Source: Leptolyngbya sp. FACHB-261
GTDB lineage: Bacteria; Cyanobacteriota; Cyanobacteriia; FACHB-261
Assembly: GCF_014696065.1 (NCBI RefSeq)
Contig: NZ_JACJPL010000018.1
Coordinates: 434,001-498,000, forward strand
DNA length: 64,000 nt
Reading direction: 5' to 3'
Part shown: positions 16,401-24,657 of the stretch, piece after piece
Numbering within the stretch: position 1 is the stretch's first letter
Layout: each line of letters begins with the position of its first letter
The notes under the pieces: model-generated
Told to the model about the DNA's origin: nothing
The model's database searches: none
What the model saw: only the letters and a program-made list of their open reading frames with translations
Made by a program: the position numbers and the translations under genes

Positions 16401-17444
16401 CTAAGAATTTTTGAGACCATTCTTTCTTTCACTGAAACCACGGCCTAAAACAGCAAACAAGACTAAGGTGCCCTGGATTACACCTGCCAGGGAAGACTCT
16501 AGTTGTAGAGCCAGTGGCAATTGCAAACTGCCGATATTTAAGGCACTAAAGAAAAAGGCAACCGGCACAATGAACAGGGCATTGAAGCCGACCAACATCA
16601 CTACTAGCAGTGCCAGAAAACCAAGATTGCTGGAGATATTAGGAATCAAACGATGAAATACCCCAACCACTTGCAAAGCGCCCGCAATACCAGCAAAGGC
16701 ACCACAAATTGCAAAAGAGCTTAGGAGTTGCCTCACAGCAGGAATGCCCAAAACATAAGATGCTCGCAAGTTTTGGCCCACAGCGCGGAGCTTGAGGCCA
16801 AAGTGAGTGCCGCGAATCACCACCACAGTTACAACCACGGCTAAGGCGGCCAGGATTAAAGAAATTGGGCTCGCTTCTGTATTGCCAAAGGTGCTCAGCC
16901 ACAGCGACTCATTTAACAATTCAGTGCCACTCATTGAGGCAACACCAGGCCGCTTCCAGGGGCCGAAAATCAAGTAGAGCGTTAAGCCTTGGGCAACAAA
17001 ATTTAGGCCCAGCCCGGCAAAAATCTCGTTGACTTTGCCATATACATTCAGCACACCTGCGAACAGCCCCCAAATTGCCCCACCGATTGTGCCAGCTACC
17101 AGTGCCAAGGCAATGACTAATGGAGCAGGTATAGCCCCTTCCAACAATCGAAGTAGGGCAGTCGTAGCGATTGCACCCACTGCAATTTGTCCCTCGATCC
17201 CTAAGTTATAGAGCCCGGCGGTGAAGGTGAACACTAACCCACTAGCGCATAGTAGCAGTGGGGCTAGTGTGGACAGCACCCGTGCAAATTGATCGGCAGT
17301 GCCGAAAGCGCCATCCCACAAGCTAGCGACCACTTGAAAAGGGGAGACACCCGATAAAGCAATGACTATAGCAATAAACAACAGCGACACCACAAAGGAG
17401 CCAACTTGATAGTAATTAGACCTCGATAGCAGGTTGCTTTTCAT
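16401..17444 (-). CDS. Nucleoside-type ABC transporter permease, subunit 1
   Basis: A 347-residue permease (NupP/YufP-like). About eight to ten hydrophobic helices are visible. The family motif 'GLVFTFTAGLYNLGIEGQ' occurs near residues 65-85, and 'NVYGKVNEIFAGLGLNFVA' is the cytoplasmic loop that contacts the ATPase. It is encoded on the minus strand downstream of the nucleotidyltransferase gene (131-bp gap) and upstream of the second permease. Confidence 0.92.
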   Translation of the reverse strand: MKSNLLSRSNYYQVGSFVVSLLFIAIVIALSGVSPFQVVASLWDGAFGTADQFARVLSTLAPLLLCASGLVFTFTAGLYNLGIEGQIAVGAIATTALLRLLEGAIPAPLVIALALVAGTIGGAIWGLFAGVLNVYGKVNEIFAGLGLNFVAQGLTLYLIFGPWKRPGVASMSGTELLNESLWLSTFGNTEASPISLILAALAVVVTVVVIRGTHFGLKLRAVGQNLRASYVLGIPAVRQLLSSFAICGAFAGIAGALQVVGVFHRLIPNISSNLGFLALLVVMLVGFNALFIVPVAFFFSALNIGSLQLPLALQLESSLAGVIQGTLVLFAVLGRGFSERKNGLKNS

Positions 17445-17575
17445 CTGTGGTTTTCACTGATGGTTTGCAGGTAAATTCGCTTCAATTTGACTCAATCTCT
17501 CTATAAATATCAGCCAGTCTCAAGGGATAGTTATCAGAAACAGCTATAGCAGGCAGTTATGATTGCCTTCCATGT

Positions 17576-18352
17576 TTACTGGCTACCCTGTAGAGCCTTG
17601 AGTTTAGCTTTTGCGTCAGGCAAGGTTTCAACCCAAAAAGCCTCCGCGAGATGCTGTTTCTGGATCAGATTGGCCAAATCAGTTATGCAGTAAAGTGGCT
17701 CCACACGAGTAACAATACCAGCCGGCAGATCTCGGCTGAAGTACTTAGCTCTAAAATCGTATCGGTACGGTCGGTGGACCATATTGAGCAGTTCCACTAA
17801 GGGCCGAAGCGTGAAGGCATGATAGTTGGTCAGAGCTTCTATCAAACGCCCCCGATTAATTTCTTTCTTGACCAAGACTTGCAAAAAATCGAACGTCATA
17901 CTGAGCTGAGCCAGCCTCTCTTGCATTCTTAGAAAATGTTCGCTCCGGTTGAGGGGAGGTGGAACCACAAGATTTGCTTTATCAAAACCAATTACCACGT
18001 TGCCATGTCGTTCCACCTCCAGAAAGTGGTTGGCATGGCTGTGCTGTATTAGAACAAAATCAATAAACAAGAATGGGCTCACACCAGCTAGCTGATAAAA
18101 GCATTGGCCATGACCATGCCAAGTCGGTTCAGGCACCCTCCACTTAAATTGAATTGGAGCCAGGGTCCGGAGTGATTTTTCTAGAGCGTCAAAAGTTTCT
18201 TGTACATGATTGTCTTGAACAATTACCTGAAGATCGAGGTCTGACCACTCATCGGTATAGCCCTGTGCTTCTGACCCTCCTTGCCAAAAAGCCAAAACGA
18301 AATCTAAGGGCTGTAGGGCGGCAATGATCGTCTCTAAAATTGCTGTTCTCAT
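17576..18352 (-). CDS. Nucleotidyltransferase-fold protein inside the ABC operon
   Basis: A 258-residue protein with an N-terminal Pol-beta-type nucleotidyltransferase core. 'GGSEAQGYTDEWSDLDLQV' supplies the G-S motif and the D-x-D metal-binding pair, and 'LFIDFVLI' is a candidate third acidic strand. The helical C-terminal half (about 130-255) resembles the substrate-binding part of aminoglycoside/MNT-like enzymes. It probably transfers a nucleotide to a small molecule or a protein; the substrate is unknown. It sits between the ATPase gene (17-bp gap) and the permease gene (131-bp gap) on the same strand, so it is likely co-transcribed with the importer. That placement is unusual for this transporter family. 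Confidence 0.8.
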   Translation of the reverse strand: MRTAILETIIAALQPLDFVLAFWQGGSEAQGYTDEWSDLDLQVIVQDNHVQETFDALEKSLRTLAPIQFKWRVPEPTWHGHGQCFYQLAGVSPFLFIDFVLIQHSHANHFLEVERHGNVVIGFDKANLVVPPPLNRSEHFLRMQERLAQLSMTFDFLQVLVKKEINRGRLIEALTNYHAFTLRPLVELLNMVHRPYRYDFRAKYFSRDLPAGIVTRVEPLYCITDLANLIQKQHLAEAFWVETLPDAKAKLKALQGSQ

Positions 18353-18369
18353 AGTGAGGGACAGTGAGC

Positions 18370-19887
18370 TTAGAGCGGCATTGTTTTGGATTCAGGTAGC
18401 AATGCCTGCCCTGCCCCTTGCCCCTCAAATTTGCCACCGATCATCTGGCCGAGTTGATCAACGGTCAAGCTAGCCACATCAATCGGTTCGGAGACTTTAC
18501 CACCGCTAAATACAATCACCCGGTCACTGTACTGCATGATTTCGTCTAGATCAGATGAAGCGAACAAAATTGCAGTGCCAGTCTGACAACGAGCCATGAG
18601 TTGCTCCCAAACCCAGAGCGATGATTCAATGTCTAAGCCACGAGTCGGGTGCTCCATCAATACCAGATTTAACGGCGTAGGCAAAAGCGCTAGTTGGGTG
18701 CGCTGTTGATTACCCCCAGAGAGCCGCTCAACGCGAGTATTGGGTTTGCCTCGGATATTAAATTGACTGATCCGTTGCTGAGCAACTTTGAGCATCTCGC
18801 TCCAACGAATGAACAGCCCAGGGGAAGGGCTGCGCAGGGCCACATGCTCTTGAATCGACAGGCCACTGATTAGCCCTTCTTTCAAGCGGTCTGCGGGTAA
18901 ATAGCCAATACCAGAACGCAGGTAGTCTCGATAGGGTTTGCGCGTCAAGTTTGTCGCATTGAGATAAATACTGCCTGAGCCGGTCTGCAATAGCCCTGCA
19001 CATAACAGCAGCAGTAGGTGCTGCCCACTCCCCTCCAAACCGGCTAAGCCAATGATTTCGCCACAGTGAACTGTGAGCTTGTCAATCTGTATTCTCAACC
19101 GCTCATCATTGAGAACTACCTGATTGAGTTGGAGTAAGACATCACTCTGGTGAGTTTTCGACTTCGTGGGCAAAGCTAACTCACGGCCAAACATTAACTC
19201 TACAAGTTGACTGGCAGGACAAGGGAGTTCAACATGACCCACCACCTGTCCCCGTCGCATCACCGTAACGCGGTCGCAAAGTTCTTCAACGTCCTCCAAT
19301 TTATGTGAGACAAAAACAACTGATTTGCCCTCGCCAATTAGTTGCTTTAAGGCTGTGAACAAAGCAGTTTTTTGGGACGCTGAAATACCCGTTGTTGGTT
19401 CATCTAAAATTAGCGTCTCGACCCCCAATGAGAGCAGACGCAAAATTTCGAGTTGTTGGCGTTCTCCAACCGTGAGATTGCTCACCAAATCGTTCACATT
19501 CAAGTCGAAATTGAACTGAGCAGCCAATTGCCGAAACTCTCGAACTGCTGTCCGACGATTAGTGAAAAAAGCACTCTTGCGGCTGCCCGCCATAAAATTG
19601 TCCAGCACCGATAGGGGCGGAAAATCCAGCGGATCTTGGTGCAACATGCCAACGCCAGCGCGAATAGCATCGGCTGGCGTTCTAATCTCAACAGGCTGCC
19701 CCTTCAACACAATGCGGCCCTGGTCTCGAATAACAAAACCGCTGAGCACTTTGACCAGGGTGCTTTTACCAGCACCATTCTCACCTAGTAGGCCATGAAT
19801 GGTGCCTGCTTCTACCGTCAGAGACACATCTTGGTTCGCCTGGATAGGACCGAAGCGCTTGTAAATGTGTTGAAGCTCAACCTGCAT
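18370..19887 (-). CDS. Double-domain ABC ATPase of nucleoside-type importer
   Basis: A 505-residue cytoplasmic ATPase with two fused nucleotide-binding domains (NupO/YufO-like). The first domain is intact: Walker A 'GLLGENGAGKSTLVKVL', signature 'LTVGERQQ', Walker B 'LILDEPTTGIS'. The second is degenerate: 'GLAGLEGSGQ' in place of Walker A, an ordinary signature 'LSGGNQQR', and 'LVLMEHPTRGLD' in which the catalytic Glu position is His. Such asymmetry is normal for this family. It is 20 bp downstream of the lipoprotein gene and 17 bp upstream of the nucleotidyltransferase gene. Confidence 0.94.
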   Translation of the reverse strand: MQVELQHIYKRFGPIQANQDVSLTVEAGTIHGLLGENGAGKSTLVKVLSGFVIRDQGRIVLKGQPVEIRTPADAIRAGVGMLHQDPLDFPPLSVLDNFMAGSRKSAFFTNRRTAVREFRQLAAQFNFDLNVNDLVSNLTVGERQQLEILRLLSLGVETLILDEPTTGISASQKTALFTALKQLIGEGKSVVFVSHKLEDVEELCDRVTVMRRGQVVGHVELPCPASQLVELMFGRELALPTKSKTHQSDVLLQLNQVVLNDERLRIQIDKLTVHCGEIIGLAGLEGSGQHLLLLLCAGLLQTGSGSIYLNATNLTRKPYRDYLRSGIGYLPADRLKEGLISGLSIQEHVALRSPSPGLFIRWSEMLKVAQQRISQFNIRGKPNTRVERLSGGNQQRTQLALLPTPLNLVLMEHPTRGLDIESSLWVWEQLMARCQTGTAILFASSDLDEIMQYSDRVIVFSGGKVSEPIDVASLTVDQLGQMIGGKFEGQGAGQALLPESKTMPL

Positions 19888-19907
19888 AGTTGCCTACTTA
19901 TTGGGCT

Positions 19908-21146
19908 TTACTTACTAGGTCCCTCCATGCCCGCCAGCAGCTGAGGCATGTACCAGATTTGCTGCTCGGTAGCAGTTTCACCCGCCTTAATAAATTCGGT
20001 GCCGTCCTGGAACTTGAGGGGGCCTTTATAGGGGTTGATACTGCCATTCCCCAGTCCCTGGACGAATTCATCTAGCTGTGCCTTTTTAGCCCCAAGTGCC
20101 TTGCCTGGCTCGAAGCCAATCATTGAGGTCTCAGCGTTATTGATGTTCTTCCAATCAGGACCCAACCAGACAAATTCACTCTGGTATTGGCCTGCTTTGG
20201 CCTTATTGATCGCCTCAATATAGGGGGGGCCCCAGCTATAGTACGGCACACCCAAACAGATGTCGGGAGCCAGATTGCAACCCGTCCTCAAATCGTAGTG
20301 GACAAACTTAACCGGCCTACCGGCATCCGCCGCTTTTTTGCCCTCTACCGCCACCTCAGGTGTGTCGATACCGGACATCACTACGTCGTAGCCACTGTTG
20401 TAGTAGTCATTGGCCACTTTGGTGGGGTCTAGGGTTACACCCGGAATGTTAAACCAAAAGCCAATCCAGGTGACCTTGAAGTTTAGATCCTCAGGTTTTT
20501 TGCCGCTGTACTTGTCCCAGCAATAGCGTGCGCCTAAATAAGCAGCAGAGGTATAGCGTCGGGTTTCGTCATTAATCAGGGGACCGACGTAGCCAATTTT
20601 GCCGGTTTGTGAGCCTAAAGCCGCTGCACAACCCGCCATCATTTTGCCGAATTCCATGCGGCCCATGATGTTGCCTAGATTCGGCTGATTTTTGTAGTTC
20701 TGGCCTTCTTTCCAAGCGTAGTCACCGGAGGCATGAATCACGGTCACATCAGGATGCTTCTTCGCCGTTTCTAGGGCGTCATCCTTGAAGTCATCTGAAT
20801 TGAAAATAATGAATTTAGCACCTTTGGCAATCAGATCATCCGCAACTTGGGAGCCCTTCACATTGGGTCGGTCGGCAGGGTTCACCTTATCGACATACTC
20901 AAATTTGATGCCAGGATCTTTCTCCATGACATACTGGGTCGCCTCGAAGTGCGCCTGATTCCAACCCCCATCTTTGGTTGGACCCACTAGTACCATACCA
21001 ACCTTATATTCGGAGGAGCTGGCAGCCGTTGCCTGAGCCGCAGGGGTACCGGCATCAGTTGCAGGTGCTCCAGTCGAGGTAGGGCCGCTACAGGCTCCCA
21101 CAAAAAGCCCCAGCACTGCGACCTGCCAGAAACGGTGTTTCAGCAT
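19908..21146 (-). CDS. BMP-family substrate-binding lipoprotein
   Basis: A 412-residue periplasmic binding protein of the Bmp/Med family, first gene of the importer operon. The N-terminus 'MLKHRFWQVAVLGLFVGAC' is a lipoprotein signal with the acylated Cys at residue 19. The mature protein begins with a Thr/Ala-rich tether, then 'KVGMVLVGPTKDGGWNQ', the family's first strand, and later 'IFNSDDF' and 'GPLINDETRRY'. Relatives bind purine nucleosides or related ligands. The in-frame GTG 21197 and ATG 21173 would extend the N-terminus by up to 17 residues, but the signal peptide fits ATG 21146 best. Confidence 0.9.
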   Translation of the reverse strand: MLKHRFWQVAVLGLFVGACSGPTSTGAPATDAGTPAAQATAASSSEYKVGMVLVGPTKDGGWNQAHFEATQYVMEKDPGIKFEYVDKVNPADRPNVKGSQVADDLIAKGAKFIIFNSDDFKDDALETAKKHPDVTVIHASGDYAWKEGQNYKNQPNLGNIMGRMEFGKMMAGCAAALGSQTGKIGYVGPLINDETRRYTSAAYLGARYCWDKYSGKKPEDLNFKVTWIGFWFNIPGVTLDPTKVANDYYNSGYDVVMSGIDTPEVAVEGKKAADAGRPVKFVHYDLRTGCNLAPDICLGVPYYSWGPPYIEAINKAKAGQYQSEFVWLGPDWKNINNAETSMIGFEPGKALGAKKAQLDEFVQGLGNGSINPYKGPLKFQDGTEFIKAGETATEQQIWYMPQLLAGMEGPSK

Positions 21147-21363
21147 TTGCGAAAGAACAGCGATAGCACTCATGCCTTCAATAAAACTAGACTTCACGCT
21201 TCACCCACTCAGTGCCAAGCTGGTCCTTATTCTGTCGGTACCAGCTCGTAGAGCAACCTATCTGCGCTCCACGTCCACTTAAAGCGATTGCCTGCTCAGC
21301 GAATGTATCAGGGATTACCCCTAACTTGTATCAAACTGGCTCTATGAACTGCCAAACAACAAA

Positions 21364-21400
21364 TAAAAAAAAGGCCATCTACCGCTTGAGATAGCCTTTT
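21364..21400 (-). terminator. Rho-independent terminator of the ndhC-ndhJ unit
   Basis: On the minus strand, AAAGGCTATCT pairs with AGATGGCCTTT (11 bp, one wobble) around an 8-nt loop and is followed by a run of eight T. It lies 36 bp after the ndhJ stop. Confidence 0.85.
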
Positions 21401-21435
21401 AGCTCTAGGTCCTCTGAGGTTGTCAGTCGAGGATC

Positions 21436-21975
21436 TTAGTGAGCATCTTGTAGTTCGTAGAAATCAGGGGTGATGTAGTCTTTGCGCAACGGCCAGCCCA
21501 CCCAATCTTCTGGCATCAAAATGCGCTTGAGATGGGGATGACCTTCATAGACAATGCCGAACAAGTCGAAAGTTTCGCGTTCCTGAAAGTCGGCGCTCTT
21601 CCAAATCCAGTACACCGAAGGGCAGCGGGGATCTTCGCGGGGCAGGAAAACCTTAACCCGCACTTCTTCCGGTCGGTCGGCGTTATCGGAGAGCTTAGTC
21701 AAGTGGTAGACACTGACCAGCGAATCACCAGGCCCAGCATCATAACCACACTGGAAAATCAGGTAATTGAAGCCATAGGCATAGAGAGCAGTGCTGAAGG
21801 GAATCAAGTAATCCCGGTCCACCTTGAGCATTTCCACACCCCGGTGGTCAGGACCTAGAAACTCATGCTCGAAGCCTTGAGAGGTCAACCATTTAGAAAT
21901 GGGACCTGCTTCAACAATGCCAGTCTCCTCCGGGTTAGCTCCTTCAGGTGCTGGCGTTTGGGGTTCATCCGCCAT
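21436..21975 (-). CDS. ndhJ: NDH-1 subunit J
   Basis: A 179-residue NuoC-like subunit of the peripheral arm of the thylakoid NAD(P)H/ferredoxin:plastoquinone oxidoreductase, used in respiration and cyclic electron flow. The diagnostic C-terminal block is present: '[20 protein letters not shown]' and '[17 protein letters not shown]'. The first 30 residues are Pro/Glu-rich. I use ATG 21975, which has AAGGAG 10 nt upstream; a TTG at 21984 is the alternative. In most cyanobacteria ndhC-ndhK-ndhJ form one operon. Here ndhJ follows ndhC directly and ndhK is missing. Confidence 0.95.
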   Translation of the reverse strand: MADEPQTPAPEGANPEETGIVEAGPISKWLTSQGFEHEFLGPDHRGVEMLKVDRDYLIPFSTALYAYGFNYLIFQCGYDAGPGDSLVSVYHLTKLSDNADRPEEVRVKVFLPREDPRCPSVYWIWKSADFQERETFDLFGIVYEGHPHLKRILMPEDWVGWPLRKDYITPDFYELQDAH

Positions 21976-22081
21976 GATGCACAATCTCCTTTTTCCAAGC
22001 TAGCAGCATTGGCTGGGTCACAGCCGACTTCAGAAGTTCAGTAGGCGGTAGCGCCGTGGCAATACTGGTGCCACAATTCAT
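21965..22081 (-). pseudogene. 38-codon ORF at the ndhK position (possible ndhK remnant)
   Basis: A short frame whose ATG overlaps the ndhC stop codon (ATGA) and whose stop lies just inside ndhJ. The peptide contains 'ATALPPTELLKSAV' and 'MLLAWKKE'. It occupies exactly the place of ndhK (usually about 220-250 codons) in the conserved ndhCKJ order. 'PPTEL' faintly recalls the Pro-Pro-x-Glu-Leu segment near the NdhK C-terminus, but none of the NdhK cysteine ligands for cluster N2 is present. It may be a deletion remnant or chance. It cannot be functional NdhK. Confidence 0.3.
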
Positions 22082-22437
22082 GACCACTCCAGTGCTCCCT
22101 TACGCCAGGCATACACTAGGCCAATGACCAGAATCGCAATAAAAATCAGGGCTTCAATGAAGGCGAGCAGCCCAAGCTGGCTGAAAGCCACCGCCCAAGG
22201 ATAAAGAAACACAGTCTCCACATCGAAGACTACAAACGCTAGAGCGAACATGTAGTACCGGATATTGAACTGAATCCAGCTACCACCGACAGGCTCCATA
22301 CCCGATTCATAAGTGGTTCGTCGGATTGGGCCACTCCGGTTGGGCCGTAGCAGTTTGGAGGCTAGCAGTGCTGTGCCAGGGACTAGGCTACAGATCAGCA
22401 AGAACACAAGGAAGTAGTCGTAACCGCTGAGGACCAT
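22078..22437 (-). CDS. ndhC: NDH-1 subunit C
   Basis: A 119-residue NuoA-type membrane subunit (subunit 3) of NDH-1. Three transmembrane helices are visible. '[20 protein letters not shown]' is the conserved loop after helix 1 and '[13 protein letters not shown]' is the conserved acidic helix 2. Length matches the family. It is the first gene of what should be the ndhC-ndhK-ndhJ operon. The 341-bp upstream spacer is shared with the divergent ycf51 gene. Confidence 0.96.
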   Translation of the reverse strand: MVLSGYDYFLVFLLICSLVPGTALLASKLLRPNRSGPIRRTTYESGMEPVGGSWIQFNIRYYMFALAFVVFDVETVFLYPWAVAFSQLGLLAFIEALIFIAILVIGLVYAWRKGALEWS

Positions 22438-22778
22438 CGAGAGTCACCATTCGGAGGACGAAAGTTTGCGTTTGTTTACGGTTCCTCCGTGCTCAGTATA
22501 TCCCCGGTTTAGATCCCTGTTTGCGCATCGTTCAAGAGCCTGTGAACGAGAGCCGCTTAATAAGTCGCTTGCCCACACTGGCCGCTAACTTCACTACTTG
22601 CTCTTCGCACTGACGGTTAGAGCGAGGCTTGAAGTGAGGTTTAAAGGCTCTGAGGCTTAAAGACTCCCAGGTTTGAAGGCTGGTCTCATAGGCTAGACCT
22701 TTCCCACAGAACTGGTTCTCACTTTCCAGTTGGCGGTAAGTTGAGGATAGTCCTAGCCTGATTGCTTGCTCCTTACCT
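22438..22778. other. Spacer between divergent ndhC and ycf51
   Basis: A 341-bp spacer that should hold promoters for both flanking genes. Its middle is a degenerate 16-bp tandem repeat (22624-22683). An 84-codon minus-strand frame spans it and overlaps the ycf51 start, but it covers the repeat and looks accidental. Confidence 0.6.
22624..22683. repeat. Degenerate 16-bp tandem repeat
   Basis: Three full units, gaggtttaaaggctct, gaggcttaaagactcc and caggtttgaaggctgg, preceded by a partial unit gaggcttgaagt. It resembles the other spacer minisatellites in this window. Confidence 0.7.
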
Positions 22779-23264
22779 ATGCTCACTACTGCTAACTTCT
22801 TGACCTACGCCCAGTACATGGGGCTATTCACCATTGCCTGTGCTCTGGTGACGGTCATTGCCTTTGTGACCTCTCGGGGCTGGCGTTTTCGGCTGGTTGG
22901 CGTGACTGGTTTTTCGATTGTGCTCACCGTGGGCTTGTTTGCGCTGAGCCTGGTCCCCTTCACGCGCACGGTTGTGCCAGGGGCAGTGCGCTACGCCGTA
23001 GTTTTTGACAACGGTGGTCCCAACGTGGTAATCACCGTCCCAGCCACGATCAACCAGGATGAATTGCAAGCCACGCTCCAGCAGGCAGCGCTGAACCTCT
23101 ACACGCCGGGTCGCGTGGAGCGAGATCGTCTCTGGGTGCGAGCCCGCGCCCTGCTCCATCCTCAGCCGGGTGTTTCTCAGCCCGTTTTTTTGGGCGAGGC
23201 CCGTTACACGCCAGAACTGAATGTTGAGATCTTTCCAGATCAGCTCACACTGTTGCAGGGCTAG
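22779..23264 (+). CDS. ycf51: Ycf51 family protein (DUF2518)
   Basis: A 161-residue protein conserved in cyanobacteria and red-lineage plastids. Two N-terminal transmembrane helices (about 10-30 and 40-62) flank the motif 'RGWRFRLVGVTGFSIVLTVG', the family signature. The C-terminal 95 residues are a soluble domain ending near 'EIFPDQLTLLQG'. Function is not established. It is 15 bp upstream of the DUF456 gene and likely co-transcribed with it. Confidence 0.88.
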   Translation: MLTTANFLTYAQYMGLFTIACALVTVIAFVTSRGWRFRLVGVTGFSIVLTVGLFALSLVPFTRTVVPGAVRYAVVFDNGGPNVVITVPATINQDELQATLQQAALNLYTPGRVERDRLWVRARALLHPQPGVSQPVFLGEARYTPELNVEIFPDQLTLLQG

Positions 23265-23279
23265 GGAGAAGAAATTGAG

Positions 23280-23816
23280 ATGAGCCTGACTATTCTCTAT
23301 TGGTTACTGCTAGCCGTCATGCTCTTAGGTGTGATCGGTGCTTTTATTCCTGGCTTGCCCGGTGTCAGTTTGATCCTGGGCGCAATCGTGATTTGGGGCG
23401 TGACTACTGGTTTCAGTGGCGTGGGTTGGCCGCTGGGGATTGCTGTGGCTGTTCTGATTTTGAGCGGCGTGGTTGGCTTTCTAGCGACCTATTTAGGGGC
23501 GGTTCGCACTGGCGCCAGCAAATGGAGTCAGATTGGAGCCGTTGCCGGGCTGCTGCTTGGCTTCTTCGGCCTTCTGCCAGCGCTGCCCTTTGGTGGGCCG
23601 CTTCTCGGTATCCTGATTGGCCCCGTTTTAGGCGCTTTTCTCGGTGAATTCTTCTACCGAGGCGATTTAGAACTCGGGCCTAGATTTAAGCTAGCGGCCC
23701 AAGTCAGTATCGGTATCGTTGTGGGATCGCTCATTGGCAATCTGGTCGAGGGCCTATTGGCAATTCTGGCCGTCGCTGCCTTTGTGGCAACGACTTGGTC
23801 CCAAGTTGGAGTTTAG
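23280..23816 (+). CDS. DUF456 family membrane protein
   Basis: A 178-residue Gly/Leu/Val-rich membrane protein with about four to five helices. The family pattern is visible in 'GVIGAFIPGLPGVSLILGA', 'GASKWSQIGAVAGLLLG' and 'GPVLGAFLGEF'. A small glycine-zipper-like channel or scaffold role has been suggested for such proteins, but none is proven. AGGGAGAAG lies about 8 nt before the ATG. It follows ycf51 after 15 bp, so the two probably form an operon. Confidence 0.88.
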   Translation: MSLTILYWLLLAVMLLGVIGAFIPGLPGVSLILGAIVIWGVTTGFSGVGWPLGIAVAVLILSGVVGFLATYLGAVRTGASKWSQIGAVAGLLLGFFGLLPALPFGGPLLGILIGPVLGAFLGEFFYRGDLELGPRFKLAAQVSIGIVVGSLIGNLVEGLLAILAVAAFVATTWSQVGV

Positions 23817-23844
23817 AGTTGGCGTTGGCGATCAGATCTAGAAT

Positions 23845-24531
23845 CTAGCTGTCCAACCGTGCCAGCACTTCGCGCACACGCTCTAGCTCCAGCTCTGGTA
23901 GAAAATCAACAGTCCAGTTGGCCCGACGCTGCAACATGTGGAACGGGTAGGTATTAGCCACAGCCGCTACCGAGATACCAGCTTGTTTTGCTGCCGTAAT
24001 GCCAGCAGGCGTGTCCTCGATTGCCAGACACTCGGCTGGCGCCACGCCCAACTTTTCGGCAGCGAGCAAATAGCCAGTAGGGTCAGGCTTGCTGGTGGTG
24101 ATGTCGTCGCCTGCAACAATAACTGGAAAATGCTGGGCTAAATCGCTGCGCTGGAGCGTCAGCTCGATTTCACTGCGCAAAGCACCACTAACAACTGCCA
24201 TCGCCAAATTGGCAGAGCTGATCTGAAGGATAAAATCAGCCAGTCCCGGAAACAGCGGTAACTTCTCTAGGGTTGCTAAGTGCTTTTGGTAGTAGTCATG
24301 CTTGCGCTCAATCAAGGCTTGCAGCTGGCTTTCACTCAAATAACGGCCACGCTCTTTGAACAGCTCAACCAGGCAAGCTCGGTCACTGCGCCCCAGGCAA
24401 AGGTAACGGTATTCACCACGCATGGGTTGCAGGTTTTCCTCTAGCAGGATCTGATTGATCAATTCCTCATGCAAGCGCTCATCGTTGAGAATTACGCCGT
24501 TGAAATCGAACAAAACTGCCTTGAAGGCCAT
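23845..24531 (-). CDS. HAD-superfamily hydrolase, beta-phosphoglucomutase-like
   Basis: A 228-residue HAD enzyme with the C1-type four-helix cap. Motif I is 'VLFDFNGVILND': the nucleophilic Asp is present, but the usual second Asp (DxDG) is Asn. Motif II is 'AVVSGA', motif III the Lys in 'TTSKPDPTGY', and motif IV 'CLAIEDTPAGITAAK'. The family dephosphorylates sugar phosphates or isomerises them through a bisphosphate. The second Asp normally acts as general acid/base, so the Asn may alter the reaction. It is convergent with the DUF456 gene. Confidence 0.88.
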   Translation of the reverse strand: MAFKAVLFDFNGVILNDERLHEELINQILLEENLQPMRGEYRYLCLGRSDRACLVELFKERGRYLSESQLQALIERKHDYYQKHLATLEKLPLFPGLADFILQISSANLAMAVVSGALRSEIELTLQRSDLAQHFPVIVAGDDITTSKPDPTGYLLAAEKLGVAPAECLAIEDTPAGITAAKQAGISVAAVANTYPFHMLQRRANWTVDFLPELELERVREVLARLDS

Positions 24532-24587
24532 CGAACCTGCCGTACAGAATCTCCCTCCTTAGTTTAAGGGGGAAGGCTGAGCTGCAA

Positions 24588-24657
24588 GCTTAAGTGGCAA
24601 AGCTTAGGGGCCAATGCTTAGGAGCCAATGCCTAGAAGCTAAAGCTTGGAGGCACTC
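24588..24657. repeat. Five degenerate 14-bp tandem units
   Basis: The units are gcttaagtggcaaa, gcttaggggccaat, gcttaggagccaat, gcctagaagctaaa and gcttggaggcactc. They fill the 3' side of the spacer between the HAD gene and the TetR gene; the last base touches the TetR stop codon. This is a minisatellite of the same general kind as those at 6580-6640, 22624 and 49139. Confidence 0.75.

Noticed and set aside
22532-22786. 84-codon minus-strand frame between ndhC and ycf51
   Set aside because: It runs through a degenerate tandem repeat, overlaps the ycf51 start and has no recognisable motif.
24588-24657. CRISPR-like array
   Set aside because: The units are tandem 14-mers without spacers and no cas genes are near; it is a minisatellite.
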